The notes under the pieces: model-generated
Databases searched by the model: none
Seen by the model: only the letters and a program-made list of their open reading frames with translations
Told to the model about the DNA's origin: nothing
From: Ovis canadensis
Lineage: Eukaryota; Chordata; Mammalia; Artiodactyla; Bovidae
Length of the DNA: 64,000 bases
Direction: 5' to 3'
Assembly: GCF_042477335.2 (NCBI RefSeq)
Contig: NC_091245.1
Coordinates: forward strand, 113,556,501 to 113,620,500
Position numbers and translations under genes: made by a program
Part shown: piece after piece, positions 7,226 through 19,057 of the stretch
Layout of the letters: each line of letters begins with the position of its first letter
How positions within the stretch are numbered: the first letter of the stretch is position 1

Positions 7226-8461
7226 ACCGGTGGCCAGCGCCGCCCGTCGCTGCCCCTCAGGCGCTGGCCGCCACCCGCCCGCCGCTGCTCACTGCTCGCC
7301 CGTGGGCATCTCTCTGCCCCGTTGCAGCAGGAGACGACGGGCGGGCGACCTGTAAGACAGGATCCGGGCACGTGCAGGACCCCGGGGCGCGCCGCTCTCG
7401 GAGGGAGCCCGGCGCGACGGGACGCGGGCCCACGCGGCCCGTCCCGCGCCTTCTGCGCCGACCACGGCCGCCGCGACCCTGTCGGTGTCGCGTGAGGGCG
7501 CCGGGAGCCGACGCCGTCTGCCCGGCGCCGGGATCCCTGTCAGGTGCAGGCGCTGCGTGGTCGCTGCGGCCGCGCGCAGACGTGCCTCTCAGCGACCGCC
7601 GGGTCCCGACCCAAAGTCCCTCTGGCGGGCTGGCTTTCCGGCCGTGCCGGGGTGGGGCGTGCGAGAGCGGGCGGGGGAAGGGACGCCGGGCTCGGTCTGT
7701 GCGGGAAGCGCGAGCGCGGGAGGGCGACGCCTCCGAGCGCCTCCGCCACCGCCCCCTACCCGCCCTCCCCCCGCCATCCCATCCTTAGACCCGCGCTCAG
7801 GCCCAGGGACCCAAAGGCGTGTGAGCCTGGCTCCCGCGCTCTGGCCGACCGCGCTCCCGGGGTCCGGCTCTGACGGGGTGGTGGTGGTGAGCAGGGGCCC
7901 TTTGGCAGCGCGGCTCCTGGCTCGGGGACTGCGGGCTGAGAGGCAGGGAGCGCGCCAGGGCGGGCTTGGCTCCGGCCGGGGCAGCGGCTTCCCACGGGAA
8001 CGGGCGCCGTGGCGCCGAGGTCGGGGGCGCGGGCGCCGGGGGGTGGGCTGGACGGGCACGCAGGGCTTCCGCTCCCTCCCCAGCGGAGCACCCTTCCCGG
8101 GACGGACTCGTGCAAGGAAGGCCGGTGTGCGCTGGCCAGCAGGAAGGCTGGATGGCACGCGTCCAGGGCGGGCGGCAGGCAGGTTGCGGCCCGGCCAAGA
8201 ACGCACGGCGGAGAAGGGTCGAGGGCACGCGGCAGCCCCTTGGCGGGCAAGGCGGGGGCTCGGCCGCCTCGCTGTGGCTGGGGAGCGCAGGCGGGCCGGC
8301 GGGGCGGGCGCGGAGGACGGGGTGCCGGCCTGGCGGGAGAGCTGGCGGGGGCAGCCGTGGAAGCAAGGCTGCGAGGGCGAGTAGGCCGTTCCCCGGGCAG
8401 AAGTCGGAGCGCCGGCGAAGGGAGGAGGGCTTGCCACCCGCCGCGGGGCTGCGTGCTTCGG
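7226..8461. other. CpG-rich spacer from Gly-GCC toward the next Leu gene, unit 1
   Basis: About 1.2 kb of very CpG-rich sequence between two minus-strand tRNA genes (7155-7225 and 8714-8796). It holds the 5-bp length site near 8029, where units 1, 6 and 7 lack five bases present in units 2-5. No gene is recognised. Together with the next unit's first 2.1 kb it makes the long CpG-rich half of each repeat. Confidence 0.65.
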
Positions 8462-8713
8462 CGCGGCCGGGGGCGGGGCGCGGCGGGGCTGTGGGAGTGG
8501 AAGTGGGAGGGTGGGCGAGTGTGGGCCAGGGGGAGGCAGGGAGGCAGGAAAAGCAGCAGCTGCAGCTGCAGCCAGCTGGCGAGGAAAGATGCGCTGAGAA
8601 GGACTGAAGGTGCCTTCTGTGGGGGTGCAGGTGGCGGCGGGAGGGCGTGTGTGGAGAAAGGCAGTGGCGCGCGGAGGACGGGTGCGTTTGTCCGGCGGGC
8701 CAAAAGGCTGGCT

Positions 8714-8796
8714 TGTCAGGAGTGGGATTCGAACCCACGCCTCCAGGGGAGACTGCGACCTGAACGCAGCGCCTTAGACCGCTCGGCCATCCTGAC
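8714..8796 (-). tRNA. tRNA-Leu-CAG: tRNA-Leu (CAG), unit 2
   Basis: Body identical to the unit 1 copy. Minus-strand TTTT stop at 8702-8705. The preceding Gly-GCC gene (7155-7225) is on the same strand, 1,488 bp away. Confidence 0.98.
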
Positions 8797-9355
8797 GGCG
8801 GGCCTGGCTGGGCGCGTGGCCGCTCGCCTGGCTGGGACCCGACGCGGCGCGAGCACCGGCGCCCTTGGCGGGCCGCGGGCGGCGCCACGCCAGGCAGGCA
8901 GGCAGGCAGGCAGGCAGGCGGGCGGGCGTCCGGAGTGGGGGTCGACGGAGCCGGCGCGCGGCGGCCGGCCGAGGCGCCTGGCTCCGCCGCCGCTCGCGCC
9001 GCGGACCCAGAGGGCCCTGGGCGGGCCGGCCCCTCCCCACCCGCGCCTGTCCTGGCCCGACGCCGGCCGGCGCGCGCCCACCGTGTCGTCGCAGCCCCGC
9101 TTGCCTTCTCGCGCCCCCTTCTCCCGGCGGAACGCCCGCGTTGGAGGCAAGAGGCGGCGCGCTGGGGAGGGTCCAGTGCCCCGGGGGTCCGGGTCCCTGT
9201 CGGGGTGGCGGGCTGCCGCTGTGACCGAGGCGGTTGGTCTGGTGCGCGGTTGGGTCGGGACCCGTGGTGGCCGGCGGCCCGTGCTGGGCAAGGGGAGGCG
9301 TGGGCAGGCAGCCCGAGAGCCCGAGGGCGGCCGGGCGGCAGGACGGTCGCCGCCG

Positions 9356-9427
9356 TCCTCGTTAGTATAGTGGTGAGTATCCCCGCCTGTCACGCGGGAG
9401 ACCGGGGTTCGATTCCCCGACGGGGAG
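9356..9427 (+). tRNA. tRNA-Asp-GTC: tRNA-Asp (GTC), unit 2
   Basis: Body identical to unit 1. TTTTT stop at 9439-9443. The 3' flank carries C at 9482, a mark shared only with units 7 and 8. Confidence 0.98.
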
Positions 9428-10168
9428 GCAACACACCCTTTTTGGTGGCCGCGGTCGCTCTCTGTCCTGCCGCCAGGCCCCCGAGGGCCCTTCGCCTCCT
9501 CCCGACGTCTTTGGGCGAGGCGCCAGGGCGCCGCCGACGGCGGTGCCCGGCCTAGCTCCCGGCGACCCCCTCTGCCCGTGCAGCGCTCCAGCCTGAGCCC
9601 TTTGTCGTCGACGGGCGCACGGTCGCCACGGCGGAGCGAGGGCCTCCTTGGCGACCCCACGGCCTTGCCCGACCATAGCCGGATCTGGCGGCCGGCCGGC
9701 CGCCCGCCCACGCGCCGACCCCCAGTGGCTGCCTGAGTGGGCTCGTAGGCTCGCGACGGCCCCGCCGCGTGCAGGCAGGTGGGTCCCGTGTCCCCTTGTC
9801 GTCGTGGGAAGTGGCCTCGCCCAGCGCCCGGTGGAGTAGCGCTTTGGCCAGCTGGGTGCTGGAAGCTGCGTGCCCCGCGTTGCCCGCCGGGGGTGAGGGC
9901 GGGGAGGCGTTGGCGGGCCGCGGCGGGGAGCGAAGGGCCGGAGGACCGCAAGGCCGCGGGGGCGCCGCCCTGGGGCGGTGCGGCCGGTGGATTCCCGGCG
10001 ACCGCGTGGCGCTGGCGCGCTCGGGGCGCCGCGTGGCTGCTGGGAGCGCCGGCGGCGGCGGCGCAAGCCTCCGGCTGACGGGGCGTCGGGGCAGGGATGC
10101 GGAGGCGGCGGCGAGAGTATGCTGGGGCGAGCCCGGGGCCGGCGTCTGGCGGCCGCCCGGGCTGTGGA

Positions 10169-10240
10169 GCGTTGGTGGTATAGTGGTGAGCATAGCTGCC
10201 TTCCAAGCAGTTGACCCGGGTTCGATTCCCGGCCAACGCA
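10169..10240 (+). tRNA. tRNA-Gly-TCC: tRNA-Gly (TCC), unit 2
   Basis: Body identical to unit 1. TTTT stop at 10252-10255. The 3' flank has CACTC at about 10268 where units 1 and 3-6 have CGCTC. Confidence 0.98.
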
Positions 10241-10518
10241 GCGGGCCGACCTTTTGCTGAGTTCCAGCACTCTCCCGGCAGGGGCGTTCGGGGGACAGAG
10301 AGGTGGGAGCAGGGAGCCAGCCCGCTGGCCGGCGGCTTTTGGCGTGTGTGCGAGAAGCCGGCGGCGCGCGCAGTGTTTTGAGGGTGCTGAAAGCAAGACG
10401 GCACGGCAGGGCAGGCGGCTGCACTTGCAAAGGCCGGGTGTGGGCAGCAAGGTGGCACGGGCGGGTGGCATGGAGGCGCGGGGCTCACCAGGAGCAGGCG
10501 AGGCCTGAACCCTAACGC

Positions 10519-10590
10519 TCCCTGGTGGTCTAGTGGTTAGGATTCGGCGCTCTCACCGCCGCGGCCCGGATTCGATTCCCGGTCAGGGAA
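10519..10590 (+). tRNA. tRNA-Glu-CTC: tRNA-Glu (CTC), unit 2, B-box/T-stem variant
   Basis: Acceptor stem, A box and anticodon are unchanged. Base 10570 (tRNA position 53) is A instead of G. This changes the B box from GGTTCGATTCC to GATTCGATTCC and turns the conserved G53-C61 T-stem pair into A-C. The 5' flank also differs from canonical copies (CCCTAACG instead of CCCCGACG). Weaker TFIIIC binding and a less stable T arm are expected, so this may be a low-output or decaying copy. The trailer lacks a close TTTT; the first is at 10652-10655. Confidence 0.93.
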
Positions 10591-11442
10591 GCCTTTCTTC
10601 TTCCTCTCCGCCTGCCACCTGCCCACGTCCTCGCTGGACACCCTGCCACCCTTTTCTTAGCCTACGCTTGCTCAGCGCTGCGCCAGAGGCCCCCGGGACC
10701 CTGCCCGTCCAGCCCCAGCACGATTCAGGCCACCTCCGCCGTCCCGCGGGGCAAAGGTTTTGGCCGCAGTGGCAACCTCGCGCCGCTTCCACAACGACGC
10801 GCCTGAGGCCTCCCATCCACCAGCCCCCCCCCCCAACCCCACCCCCCGCCTCCCTCCCTCCTGAGGGGCTGCGGCTGCTGCCCCTGGTGGTGGCGGTGAT
10901 GCTCCTGGGCTTGTGCTGGTTCTCCTGCTGTGGGTGGTGGTGAGGAGGTGGGCTTGGATAGGGCCGGCGGCGGTAGGGGTGGGGGTAGGGCTGGGGGTAG
11001 GGGCGTGGGCTGTGGCGGTCGCCAGCTGGGGGCCAGCAGCGGCAGGGGCGGTGGCCACAGCCGAAGGTGAGCGAGGGGGATCTGCCTCTGGGAGTGGGGG
11101 CCGTGGCCACGGACCGCCTGCCTTGTCGTGTCTCTCATGCCAGCCACCTCTCTGGGCGGCTTGGCCAGTGCGCGCCAGGTCCCGGGCTGGCTGTGACTCC
11201 CGTGTGCCGCTGGCGACTCCAAGAGGGTTCTGGTCTTGAGTGGGCTCTGGGAGGCGGACCACGGCGCCCGGGAGGCATGGGTAGCAGTTCAGTCGCCCGG
11301 GGGCAGCGATGCCTGCCAGGGAGGACAACCCGACCATCGTGCTGTTTCCCTTGCCTGACCACAGCTCTCAATCCTACTGGACTGAGGCAAGATTTACCCA
11401 GGCCTCCCTCCCCCACTCGTAACCAAAGGTGGGCACTCGGGT

Positions 11443-11443
<1 letters not shown>

Positions 11444-11475
<32 letters not shown>
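11444..11475 (+). repeat. CA microsatellite (CA)16, unit 2
   Basis: Uninterrupted; one repeat longer than unit 1. Confidence 0.97.
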
Positions 11476-11478
<3 letters not shown>

Positions 11479-12651
11479 CGCCCTCCAAACTGTCTATCCA
11501 GGATCCACTCCATCCCTCTCCCCACCCTGTCACCGTCTTCCCCTAGGAACTCTGCGCGAGGGTGATCCTCCAGCACAGTCTCCTCTTGGCCCCGTCTCGG
11601 CTGGTCTATCCCCAAAGGGTTTCACGTCTGTTCAAGGACTGTGTCCTTCGGAGGGGAAGTGGACGGCAGACGAAAGGCACCAACGTGCGGCGAGGGCGGC
11701 ACACTCGGGTGCGATGGCACAAAGGCGAGTGCCCTGTGGGAAAGGAGCCCCCGTGGCCCGACGTGTGCTTGCCGTCGCCAAAGGAGGTTTCCTCGAGGCC
11801 CCTGCCGGGGCTGTGGGCGTCAGAGTGCATGGGGGAGAGTATCGGAGGAAGGTGCTTGGGGCCATGGCTGGTGGGCGCCCCACGTGGATCAGGGACCCGG
11901 GCAGGGCGATCGCGAGCAGAGGGCGCGGCGGCGAGCAGGGAGCTGGGAGGCAGGCCCCGGGGTGCTTGGTCGGGGCGTCTGCATGGACGGCCGGCGGGAA
12001 GGGGCGGCGTGGGGCTCTCGGGGACCTGGCCGAAAGATCGGCAGGCCACTCGAGCAGGGCCTCTACAGAAGCATGGGCGCGGCGGCGAAGCCGTGCCAGG
12101 CACATGTGAGAGGCTGGGACGGATCTGCGGTAGGTAGGGGTGGGCGTGGGGGTTGGGCTGGGGCTGCGGAGCCAGAGGGAGGCCCGCACTGGTGAACGCC
12201 AGGGCAGGGCAGGCCAGGGCAGGACGTGTGAGGGATAGCCCGAGCTCCAGGGGGATGTTGGGTGGGGAGGTGGGGCCGAGCCTGGAGTCTGGCGGGAAAG
12301 GCAGAGGGCAGGCCGTGACAGTGACGGGGCTGTGGCGTGAGGAAGATGGCGGGTGAGCACTCCATTTGGGTCGGGTGGCGGGTGAGCGGGGGCGAGCCAC
12401 ACTGGTGCTCGGTGCCACAGGCTGCTCAGGCTCGGCGGCGGGCTGTGGCTCTGGGCGGAGGCTAGGACGCAGGCAAGCGAAGGACAGAAACGGAGCGCCA
12501 GCGCCAGCTGGGGGCCAGACCCGGTCCGAGATGGGTGGGCCCACCGTACCGCCCCAGAGACCAAAGTCACCACCCATCGGGAGGGAGTGTCCAGTGTCGG
12601 GGGTGACACTGCTGGGGCCTCAGGGTGGGATGGGGCGGGGGTGGCTGGCAG

Positions 12652-14724
12652 CGCAGGTGGCTGTGATTTCATGAGGGCCAAGGAGAGCTCCCATGTGACC
12701 GGGCACAGTCAGCCCTCCAGGGTACACGCCCGCAGAGGGCAAACCTCGGGGAGGTCTGAGGGTCCGGACACCGCCACCGCCTCGGCAGCACCGCCTGCCA
12801 GGGCCCGTACACGGAGCAAACCCCAGCGCCCAGCCACACACGGCGGGCCCAAGAAGGGGTGGCATCGATGCAGCATGGCGCCATCACTCAGGCATCAGAA
12901 ACACGTCAAGAATTGCCAGTTGTCACAAGCAATGATGCAGCTGGAGACTCTTACACTCGGCGGAGAATGTCAGACCGCGTTGGACCGAGGCATGTGGAGC
13001 ATGGAAAATAATACAAAACGAAGCTATTTGCCAGGAGAAACCGACTCACGCAGAAACCCACCTTAGGGTAACGCAAGCGGAAAGGCAGCGCTGGAGGGAT
13101 GACTGGGGAGCTGCAACGCACAGATACGCAGGACCCTGTCTAAAGGGAGAAGCGCCAAGGTTATCCAGTTCAACACAGGGAATCAGCGTCAGTGCCCTGG
13201 AGTAACCTCAAGTGGAAAAGAATCTGAAACCATATATGACACTCGAGATCTGCACAAGCAAAACAGGATCACACTGCGGTCCACCGGAAACCAGCACAAT
13301 ATTGGGAATCCACTGTACTTCCGCAACAACCGTGACTACGACGTCGGAGTAAGCTTTCAAAAGAAAACTAACTCAGCAGGCAATGAAGTCAGCGGAAAAC
13401 AGGTGAGCTATGCCAACCCCACCCTGGGTACATATCCACGAAAGGCGCAGCTCTTCATTCGGAAAGACACATGCAACCCCCACAGTCACAGCAGCACCGT
13501 TTGCCATAGCCGAGACGTGGAGAAAACCCTAGTGCCCATCCCCAAAGGCTCAGCCACCAAGATGCAGTATCAGAGAAAGGGAGAGAATGGGATGTCACCG
13601 AGCCGTCCACAAGAGGCAGATAGTGTCACTGGCAGCAACGGCGGCTGGAGCTGCAGAATATTACCCTTGGTGAGGGAAGTCAAACAGACAAGGTCACGGA
13701 TGGGTGGACTCTAAAGTGTTGTACAAATGAATCCCTGGGCCAACCAGCCACAGACTCTCAGACACAGGAAAGCCGCTTGGGGCTTCCCAAGGGCGCAGTC
13801 AGGGACCGAGGGATGATTGAGGAGCCGGGCTCAACGGATCAACCGTACCAGTACTGCGTAGGAAGGGGAGGAGGAACAAGGACACGCGGGATACCGCAGG
13901 GAATGAGATCCCATATGCTGTCATCACCCGCAATGGAAAAGAGCTGAACACATGAGCCCCCCCCCACCCACCCACAGACAGGACTGAACCCCAACGCTGT
14001 ACAGCGGAAACGCACACCAGGTTGTAGATCAACTACGCTTCCAGGACAAGTGCTACTCCGTCGAAGTCAGTCAGTCGAGGATCAGTCCAGCAATAGGAAA
14101 AAGAAGAGCTTCCATTATGATCCAGGAAAGCCAACCCTGGGCACGCGTCGGGAAAAGACGACAAATACCCCTAATGGGGAGAGATGCAGGCATCCCCCAG
14201 GGTCACCGCAGCCCTCTGTGCCGGAGCCGAGACCCGCGGGAAACGCCCAAGTGCCCGTCGGCACGTGGCCGGCACAAGAAGGTGAGGGATATCTGTACCG
14301 TGGAATATGACGCAGCCCTCAAGAAGGAGCCGCCATCGCCATGGGCCGCAAGGTCAGACGGACCCACAGAAGGGTCCGCTCAGTGAAGTGAGTCGCTTGG
14401 ATCGGGAGAAAGCTCTGTGGACTCTTAACGACGAATACAGACGAATCTATGCGCAAAGGGGAAAGCGACCTGGAGACCCCGAAAACGTACATAGGGCTAC
14501 CCAAGGGGAAAGGCAGGGAGGGACGAAGTTGAAGTCGGATCAAGAGATAGGAAAGACTGTGCTTACAGTAGAAGAGCAACAGAGCTTTCCTCTGTAGCAG
14601 GAGAAGTGTATCTGTATCTCGCCTTCACCTACACTGGAAGACCACCTGGCAAAGAACAGGGGACTGAATCACTTTGCCGGGCACCTGAGACTCACCCAGG
14701 AATGTGAATCCGTTCTACTTGTGT
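12652..14724 (+). mobile_element. Three decayed LINE-1 3' ends, unit 2
   Basis: Equivalent to fragments A-C of unit 1, as one block. It carries the unit 2/3/4 states (T at 12723, C in the TTACCCTTGG motif, AAAAGAG near 13938). Confidence 0.72.
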
Positions 14725-15616
14725 TCGAAGAAGCAGAAAAAGGAGCAGGCCGTGGCTTGAAGCGGGGGGTGGGGGGAGGCAGGCCAGTGGGACAGATGCA
14801 AAGGCAGGTTCCTTGGCAAGAGTGGGATTTGGAACGGCTCAGGGAGGAACGGGGCGTGGGGGGCGGGGTGTGTGGAGATGGGGGAGGCGGGGAGCTGGGG
14901 GTGGGATGGGTGCATGTGGGGGAGTAGGGGGACGGTGAGGCTGCAGGCTGAGGTGGGGGTGCTCTTGGGGCAGGGCTGATGCTGAGGTGAGGCGCGCAAG
15001 AGGGTTTCAGGGGGAAGGGGTGGTGTTTGAGGCGGTGAGGGCGTTGCTGTTGGAAACCTATTTCTGCCGAGGCCAGGCCCGAGGGCGAGGGCCGGCAGCT
15101 GGTGGACTTCTTTGGAACTCGTCCTGCAAGACGTGGTCCAGGGACCCTGCAGGCAAAAGGGAGGTATGCTTGCCAGATGTGGCAGCTCCCTTGCTCCTGG
15201 CTGTGCAAACGTAGTGTGATTGATTTCTCTCGGAGTGTGGGGAGAGTGAGGCAGGGAGCTTGGAGACGGACGTTGTGAAAGATGAAGTGTGGTGCGGGCG
15301 GCTGCCAGCGGTGGGGTATTCCTGCCAGTGCAGTCCCCGAGCCCTCGGCTGGGTCCGGGTGAGGACGCGAGCAAACACAAGAAAGGTGCCTGGACGCACG
15401 GGCGGCTGAGCCCGCAGGGTTTGGGGCCACGAAGGCTTGGCAGCAGGGCCTTTTGTGGGTGAGGTGGGGAGGGGTCCTGGGCGTCTGTGTGGGAGAGGCA
15501 GCGGGCGGCAGGTAGCCAGCCAGCGTTTGCAGGAGCGCTGCCTCGAGCGCGTTTCAGCGGGCAGACCTAGTTGGGCTCTGGGGCCGCACCGTGGGACCAA
15601 AAGGGGACGCTGGGGC

Positions 15617-15687
15617 TGCATGGGCCGGGAATCGAACCCGGGCCTCCCGCGTGGCAGGCGAGAATTCTACCACTGAACCACCCATGC
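15617..15687 (-). tRNA. tRNA-Gly-GCC: tRNA-Gly (GCC), unit 2, fully paired
   Basis: Position 65 (base 15625) is G in the tRNA, restoring C49-G65. From memory this equals the main human tRNA-Gly-GCC. Minus-strand TTTT stop at 15599-15602. Confidence 0.98.
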
Positions 15688-17180
15688 ACCGGTGGCCAGC
15701 GCCGCCCGTCGCTGCCCCTCAGGCGCTGGCCGCCACCCGCCCGCCGCTGCTCACTGCTCGCCCGTGGGCATCTCTCTGCCCCGTTGCGGCAGGAGACGAC
15801 GGGCGGGCGACCTGTAAGACAGGATCCGGGCACGTGCAGGACCCCGGGGCGCGGCGCTCTCGGAGGGAGCCCGGGGCGACGGGACACGGGCCCACGCGGC
15901 CCGTCCGGCGCCTTCTGCGCCGACCACGGCCGCCGCGACCCTGTCGGTGTCGCGTGAGGGCGCCGGGAGCCGACGCCGTCTGCCCGGCGCCGGGATCCCT
16001 GTGAGGTGCAGGCGCTGCGTGGTCGCTGCGGCCGCGCGCAGACGTGCCTCTCAGCGACCGCCGGGTCCCGACCCAAAGTCCCTCTGGCGGGCTGGCTTTC
16101 CGGCCGTGCCGGGGTGGGGCGTGCGAGAGCGGGCGGGGGAAGGGACGCCGGGCTCGGTCTGTGCGGGAAGCGCGAGCGCGGGAGGGCGACGCCTCCGAGC
16201 GCCTCCGCCACCGCCCCCTACCCGCCCTCCCCCCGCCATCCCATCCTTAGACCCGCGCTCAGGCCCAGGGACCCAAAGGCGTGTGAGCCTGGCTCCTGCG
16301 CTCTGGCCGACTGCGCTCCCGGGGTCCGGCTCTGACGGGGTGGTGGTGGTGAGCAGGGGCCCTTTGGCAGCGCGGCTCCTGGCTCGGGGACTGCGGGCTG
16401 AGAGGCAGGGAGCGCGCCAGGGCGGGCTTGGCTCCGGCCGGGGCAGCGGCTTCCCACGGGAACGGGCGCCGTGGCGCCGAGGTCGGGGGCGCGGGCCGGG
16501 CGCCGGGGGGTGGGCTGGACGGGCACGCAGGGCTTCCGCTCCCTCCCCAGCGGAGCACCCTTCCCGGGACGGACTCGTGCAAGGAAGGCCGGTGTGCGCT
16601 GGCCAGCAGGAAGGCTGGATGGCACGCGTCCAGGGCGGGCGGCAGGCAGGTTGCGGCCCGGCCAAGAACGCACGGCGGAGAAGGGTCGAGGGCACGCGGC
16701 AGCCCCTTGGCGGGCAAGGCGGGGGCTCGGCCGCCTCGCTGTGGCTGGGGAGCGCAGGCGGGCCGGCGGGGCGGGCGCGGAGGACGGGGTGCCGGCCTGG
16801 CGGGAGAGCTGGCGGGGGCAGCCGTGGAAGCAAGGCTGCGAGGGCGAGTAGGCCGTTCCCCGGGCAGAAGTCGGAGCGCCGGCGAAGGGAGGAGGGCTTG
16901 CCACCCGCCGCGGGGCTGCGTGCTTCGGCGCGGCCGGGGGCGGGGCGCGGCGGGGCTGTGGGAGTGGAAGTGGGAGGGTGGGCGAGTGTGGGCCAGGGGG
17001 AGGCAGGGAGGCAGGAAAAGCAGCAGCTGCAGCTGCAGCCAGCTGGCGAGGAAAGATGCGCTGAGAAGGACTGAAGGTGCCTTCTGTGGGGGTGCAGGTG
17101 GCGGCGGGAGGGCGTGTGTGGAGAAAGGCAGTGGCGCGCGGAGGACGGGTGCGTTTGTCCGGCGGGCCAAAAGGCTGGCT

Positions 17181-17263
17181 TGTCAGGAGTGGGATTCGAA
17201 CCCACGCCTCCAGGGGAGACTGCGACCTGAACGCAGCGCCTTAGACCGCTCGGCCATCCTGAC
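17181..17263 (-). tRNA. tRNA-Leu-CAG: tRNA-Leu (CAG), unit 3
   Basis: Body identical to unit 1. Minus-strand TTTT at 17169-17172. Confidence 0.98.
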
Positions 17264-17822
17264 GGCGGGCCTGGCTGGGCGCGTGGCCGCTCGCCTGGCT
17301 GGGACCCGACGCGGCGCGAGCACCGGCGCCCTTGGCGGGCCGCGGGCGGCGCCACGCCAGGCAGGCAGGCAGGCAGGCAGGCAGGCGGGCGGGCGTCCGG
17401 AGTGGGGGTCGACGGAGCCGGCGCGCGGCGGCCGGCCGAGGCGCCTGGCTCCGCCGCCGCTCGCGCCGCGGACCCAGAGGGCCCTGGGCGGGCCGGCCCC
17501 TCCCCACCCGCGCCTGTCCTGGCCCGACGCCGGCCGGCGCGCGCCCACCGTGTCGTCGCAGCCCCGCTTGCCTTCTCGCGCCCCCTTCTCCCGGCGGAAC
17601 GCCCGCGTTGGAGGCAAGAGGCGGCGCGCTGGGGAGGGTCCAGTGCCCCGGGGGTCCGGGTCCCTGTCGGGGTGGCGGGCTGCCGCTGTGACCGAGGCGG
17701 TTGGTCTGGTGCGCGGTTGGGTCGGGACCCGTGGTGGCCGGCGGCCCGTGCTGGGCAAGGGGAGGCGTGGGCAGGCAGCCCGAGAGCCCGAGGGCGGCCG
17801 GGCGGCAGGACGGTCGCCGCCG

Positions 17823-17894
17823 TCCTCGTTAGTATAGTGGTGAGTATCCCCGCCTGTCACGCGGGAGACCGGGGTTCGATTCCCCGACGGGGAG
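17823..17894 (+). tRNA. tRNA-Asp-GTC: tRNA-Asp (GTC), unit 3
   Basis: Body identical to unit 1. TTTTT at 17906-17910. Confidence 0.98.
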
Positions 17895-18635
17895 GCAACA
17901 CACCCTTTTTGGTGGCCGCGGTCGCTCTCTGTCCTGCCGCCAGGCCCCGGAGGGCCCTTCGCCTCCTCCCGACGTCTTTGGGCGAGGCGCCAGGGCGCCG
18001 CCGACGGCGGTGCCCGGCCTAGCTCCCGGCGACCCCCTCTGCCCGTGCAGCGCTCCAGCCTGAGCCCTTTGTCGTCGGCGGGCGCACGGTCGCCACGGCG
18101 GAGCGAGGGCCTCCTTGGCGACCCCACGGCCTTGCCCGACCATAGCCGGATCTGGCGGCCGGCCGGCCGCCCGCCCACGCGCCGACCCCCAGTGGCTGCC
18201 TGAGTGGGCTCGTAGGCTCGCGACGGCCCCGCCGCGTGCAGGCAGGTGGGTCCCGTGTCCCCTTGTCGTCGTGGGAAGTGGCCTCGCCCAGCGCCCGGTG
18301 GAGTAGCGCTTTGGCCAGCTGGGTGCTGGAAGCTGCGCGCCCCGCGTTGCCCGCCGGGGGTGAGGGCGGGGAGGCGTTGGCGGGCCGCGGCGGGGAGCGA
18401 AGGGCCGGAGGGCCGCAAGGCCGCGGGGGCGCCGCCCTGGGGCGGTGGGGCCGGTGGATTCCCGGCGACCGCGTGGCGCTGGCGCGCTTGGGGCGCCGCG
18501 TGGCTGCTGGGAGCGCCGGCGGCGGCGGCGCAAGCCTCCGGCTGACGGGGCGTCGGGGCAGGGATGCGGAGGCGGCGGCGAGAGTATGCTGGGGCGAGCC
18601 CGGGGCCGGCGTCTGGCGGCCGCCCGGGCTGTGGA

Positions 18636-18707
18636 GCGTTGGTGGTATAGTGGTGAGCATAGCTGCCTTCCAAGCAGTTGACCCGGGTTCGATTCCCGGC
18701 CAACGCA
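18636..18707 (+). tRNA. tRNA-Gly-TCC: tRNA-Gly (TCC), unit 3
   Basis: Body identical to unit 1. TTTT at 18719-18722. Confidence 0.98.
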
Positions 18708-18985
18708 GCGGGCCGACCTTTTGCTGAGTTCCAGCGCTCTCCCGGCAGGGGCGTTCGGGGGACAGAGAGGTGGGAGCAGGGAGCCAGCCCGCTGGCCGGC
18801 GGCTTTTGGCGTGTGTGCGAGAAGCCGGCGGCGCGCGGGGTGTTTTGAGGGTGCTGAAAGCAAGACGGCACGGCAGGGCAGGCGGCTGGACTTGCAAAGG
18901 CCGGGTGTGGGCAGCAAGGTGGCACGGGCGGGTGGCATGGAGGCGCGGGGCTCACCAGGAGCAGGCGAGGGCTGAACCCCGACGC

Positions 18986-19057
18986 TCCCTGGTGGTCTAG
19001 TGGTTAGGATTCGGCGCTCTCACCGCCGCGGCCCGGGTTCGATTCCCGGTCAGGGAA
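18986..19057 (+). tRNA. tRNA-Glu-CTC: tRNA-Glu (CTC), unit 3, canonical
   Basis: G53 is intact. The interrupted T-rich trailer is as in unit 1; the first TTTT is at 19119-19122. The downstream flank has A at 19101, shared with units 4-6. Confidence 0.98.

Larger units (their letters stand above)
1..8461 (+). repeat. Tandem tRNA-array unit 1 (8,461 bp)
   Basis: The start of this unit recurs at 8462, 16929, 25398, 33867, 42336, 50794 and 59258, so the window's first base is used here as an arbitrary unit boundary. The unit contains Leu-CAG(-), Asp-GTC(+), Gly-TCC(+), Glu-CTC(+), three L1 fragments and Gly-GCC(-). Private marks of this copy are an A at 2364 breaking the C tract, and altered bases plus one extra G near 3660-3705. 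It has (CA)15, seven AGGC repeats and nine C at 5495-5503. Human 1q23.3 is known to hold a repeat with the same five isoacceptors; orthology is inferred. Confidence 0.97.
8462..16928 (+). repeat. Tandem tRNA-array unit 2 (8,467 bp)
   Basis: Same content and order as unit 1. The first 2.1 kb carries the class shared with units 7 and 8, including the variant Glu-CTC. The right half from the L1 block onward carries the class of units 3 and 4, including the fully paired Gly-GCC. It is 6 bp longer than unit 1: +2 in the CA tract, -1 near 12140 and +5 near 16496. Confidence 0.97.
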
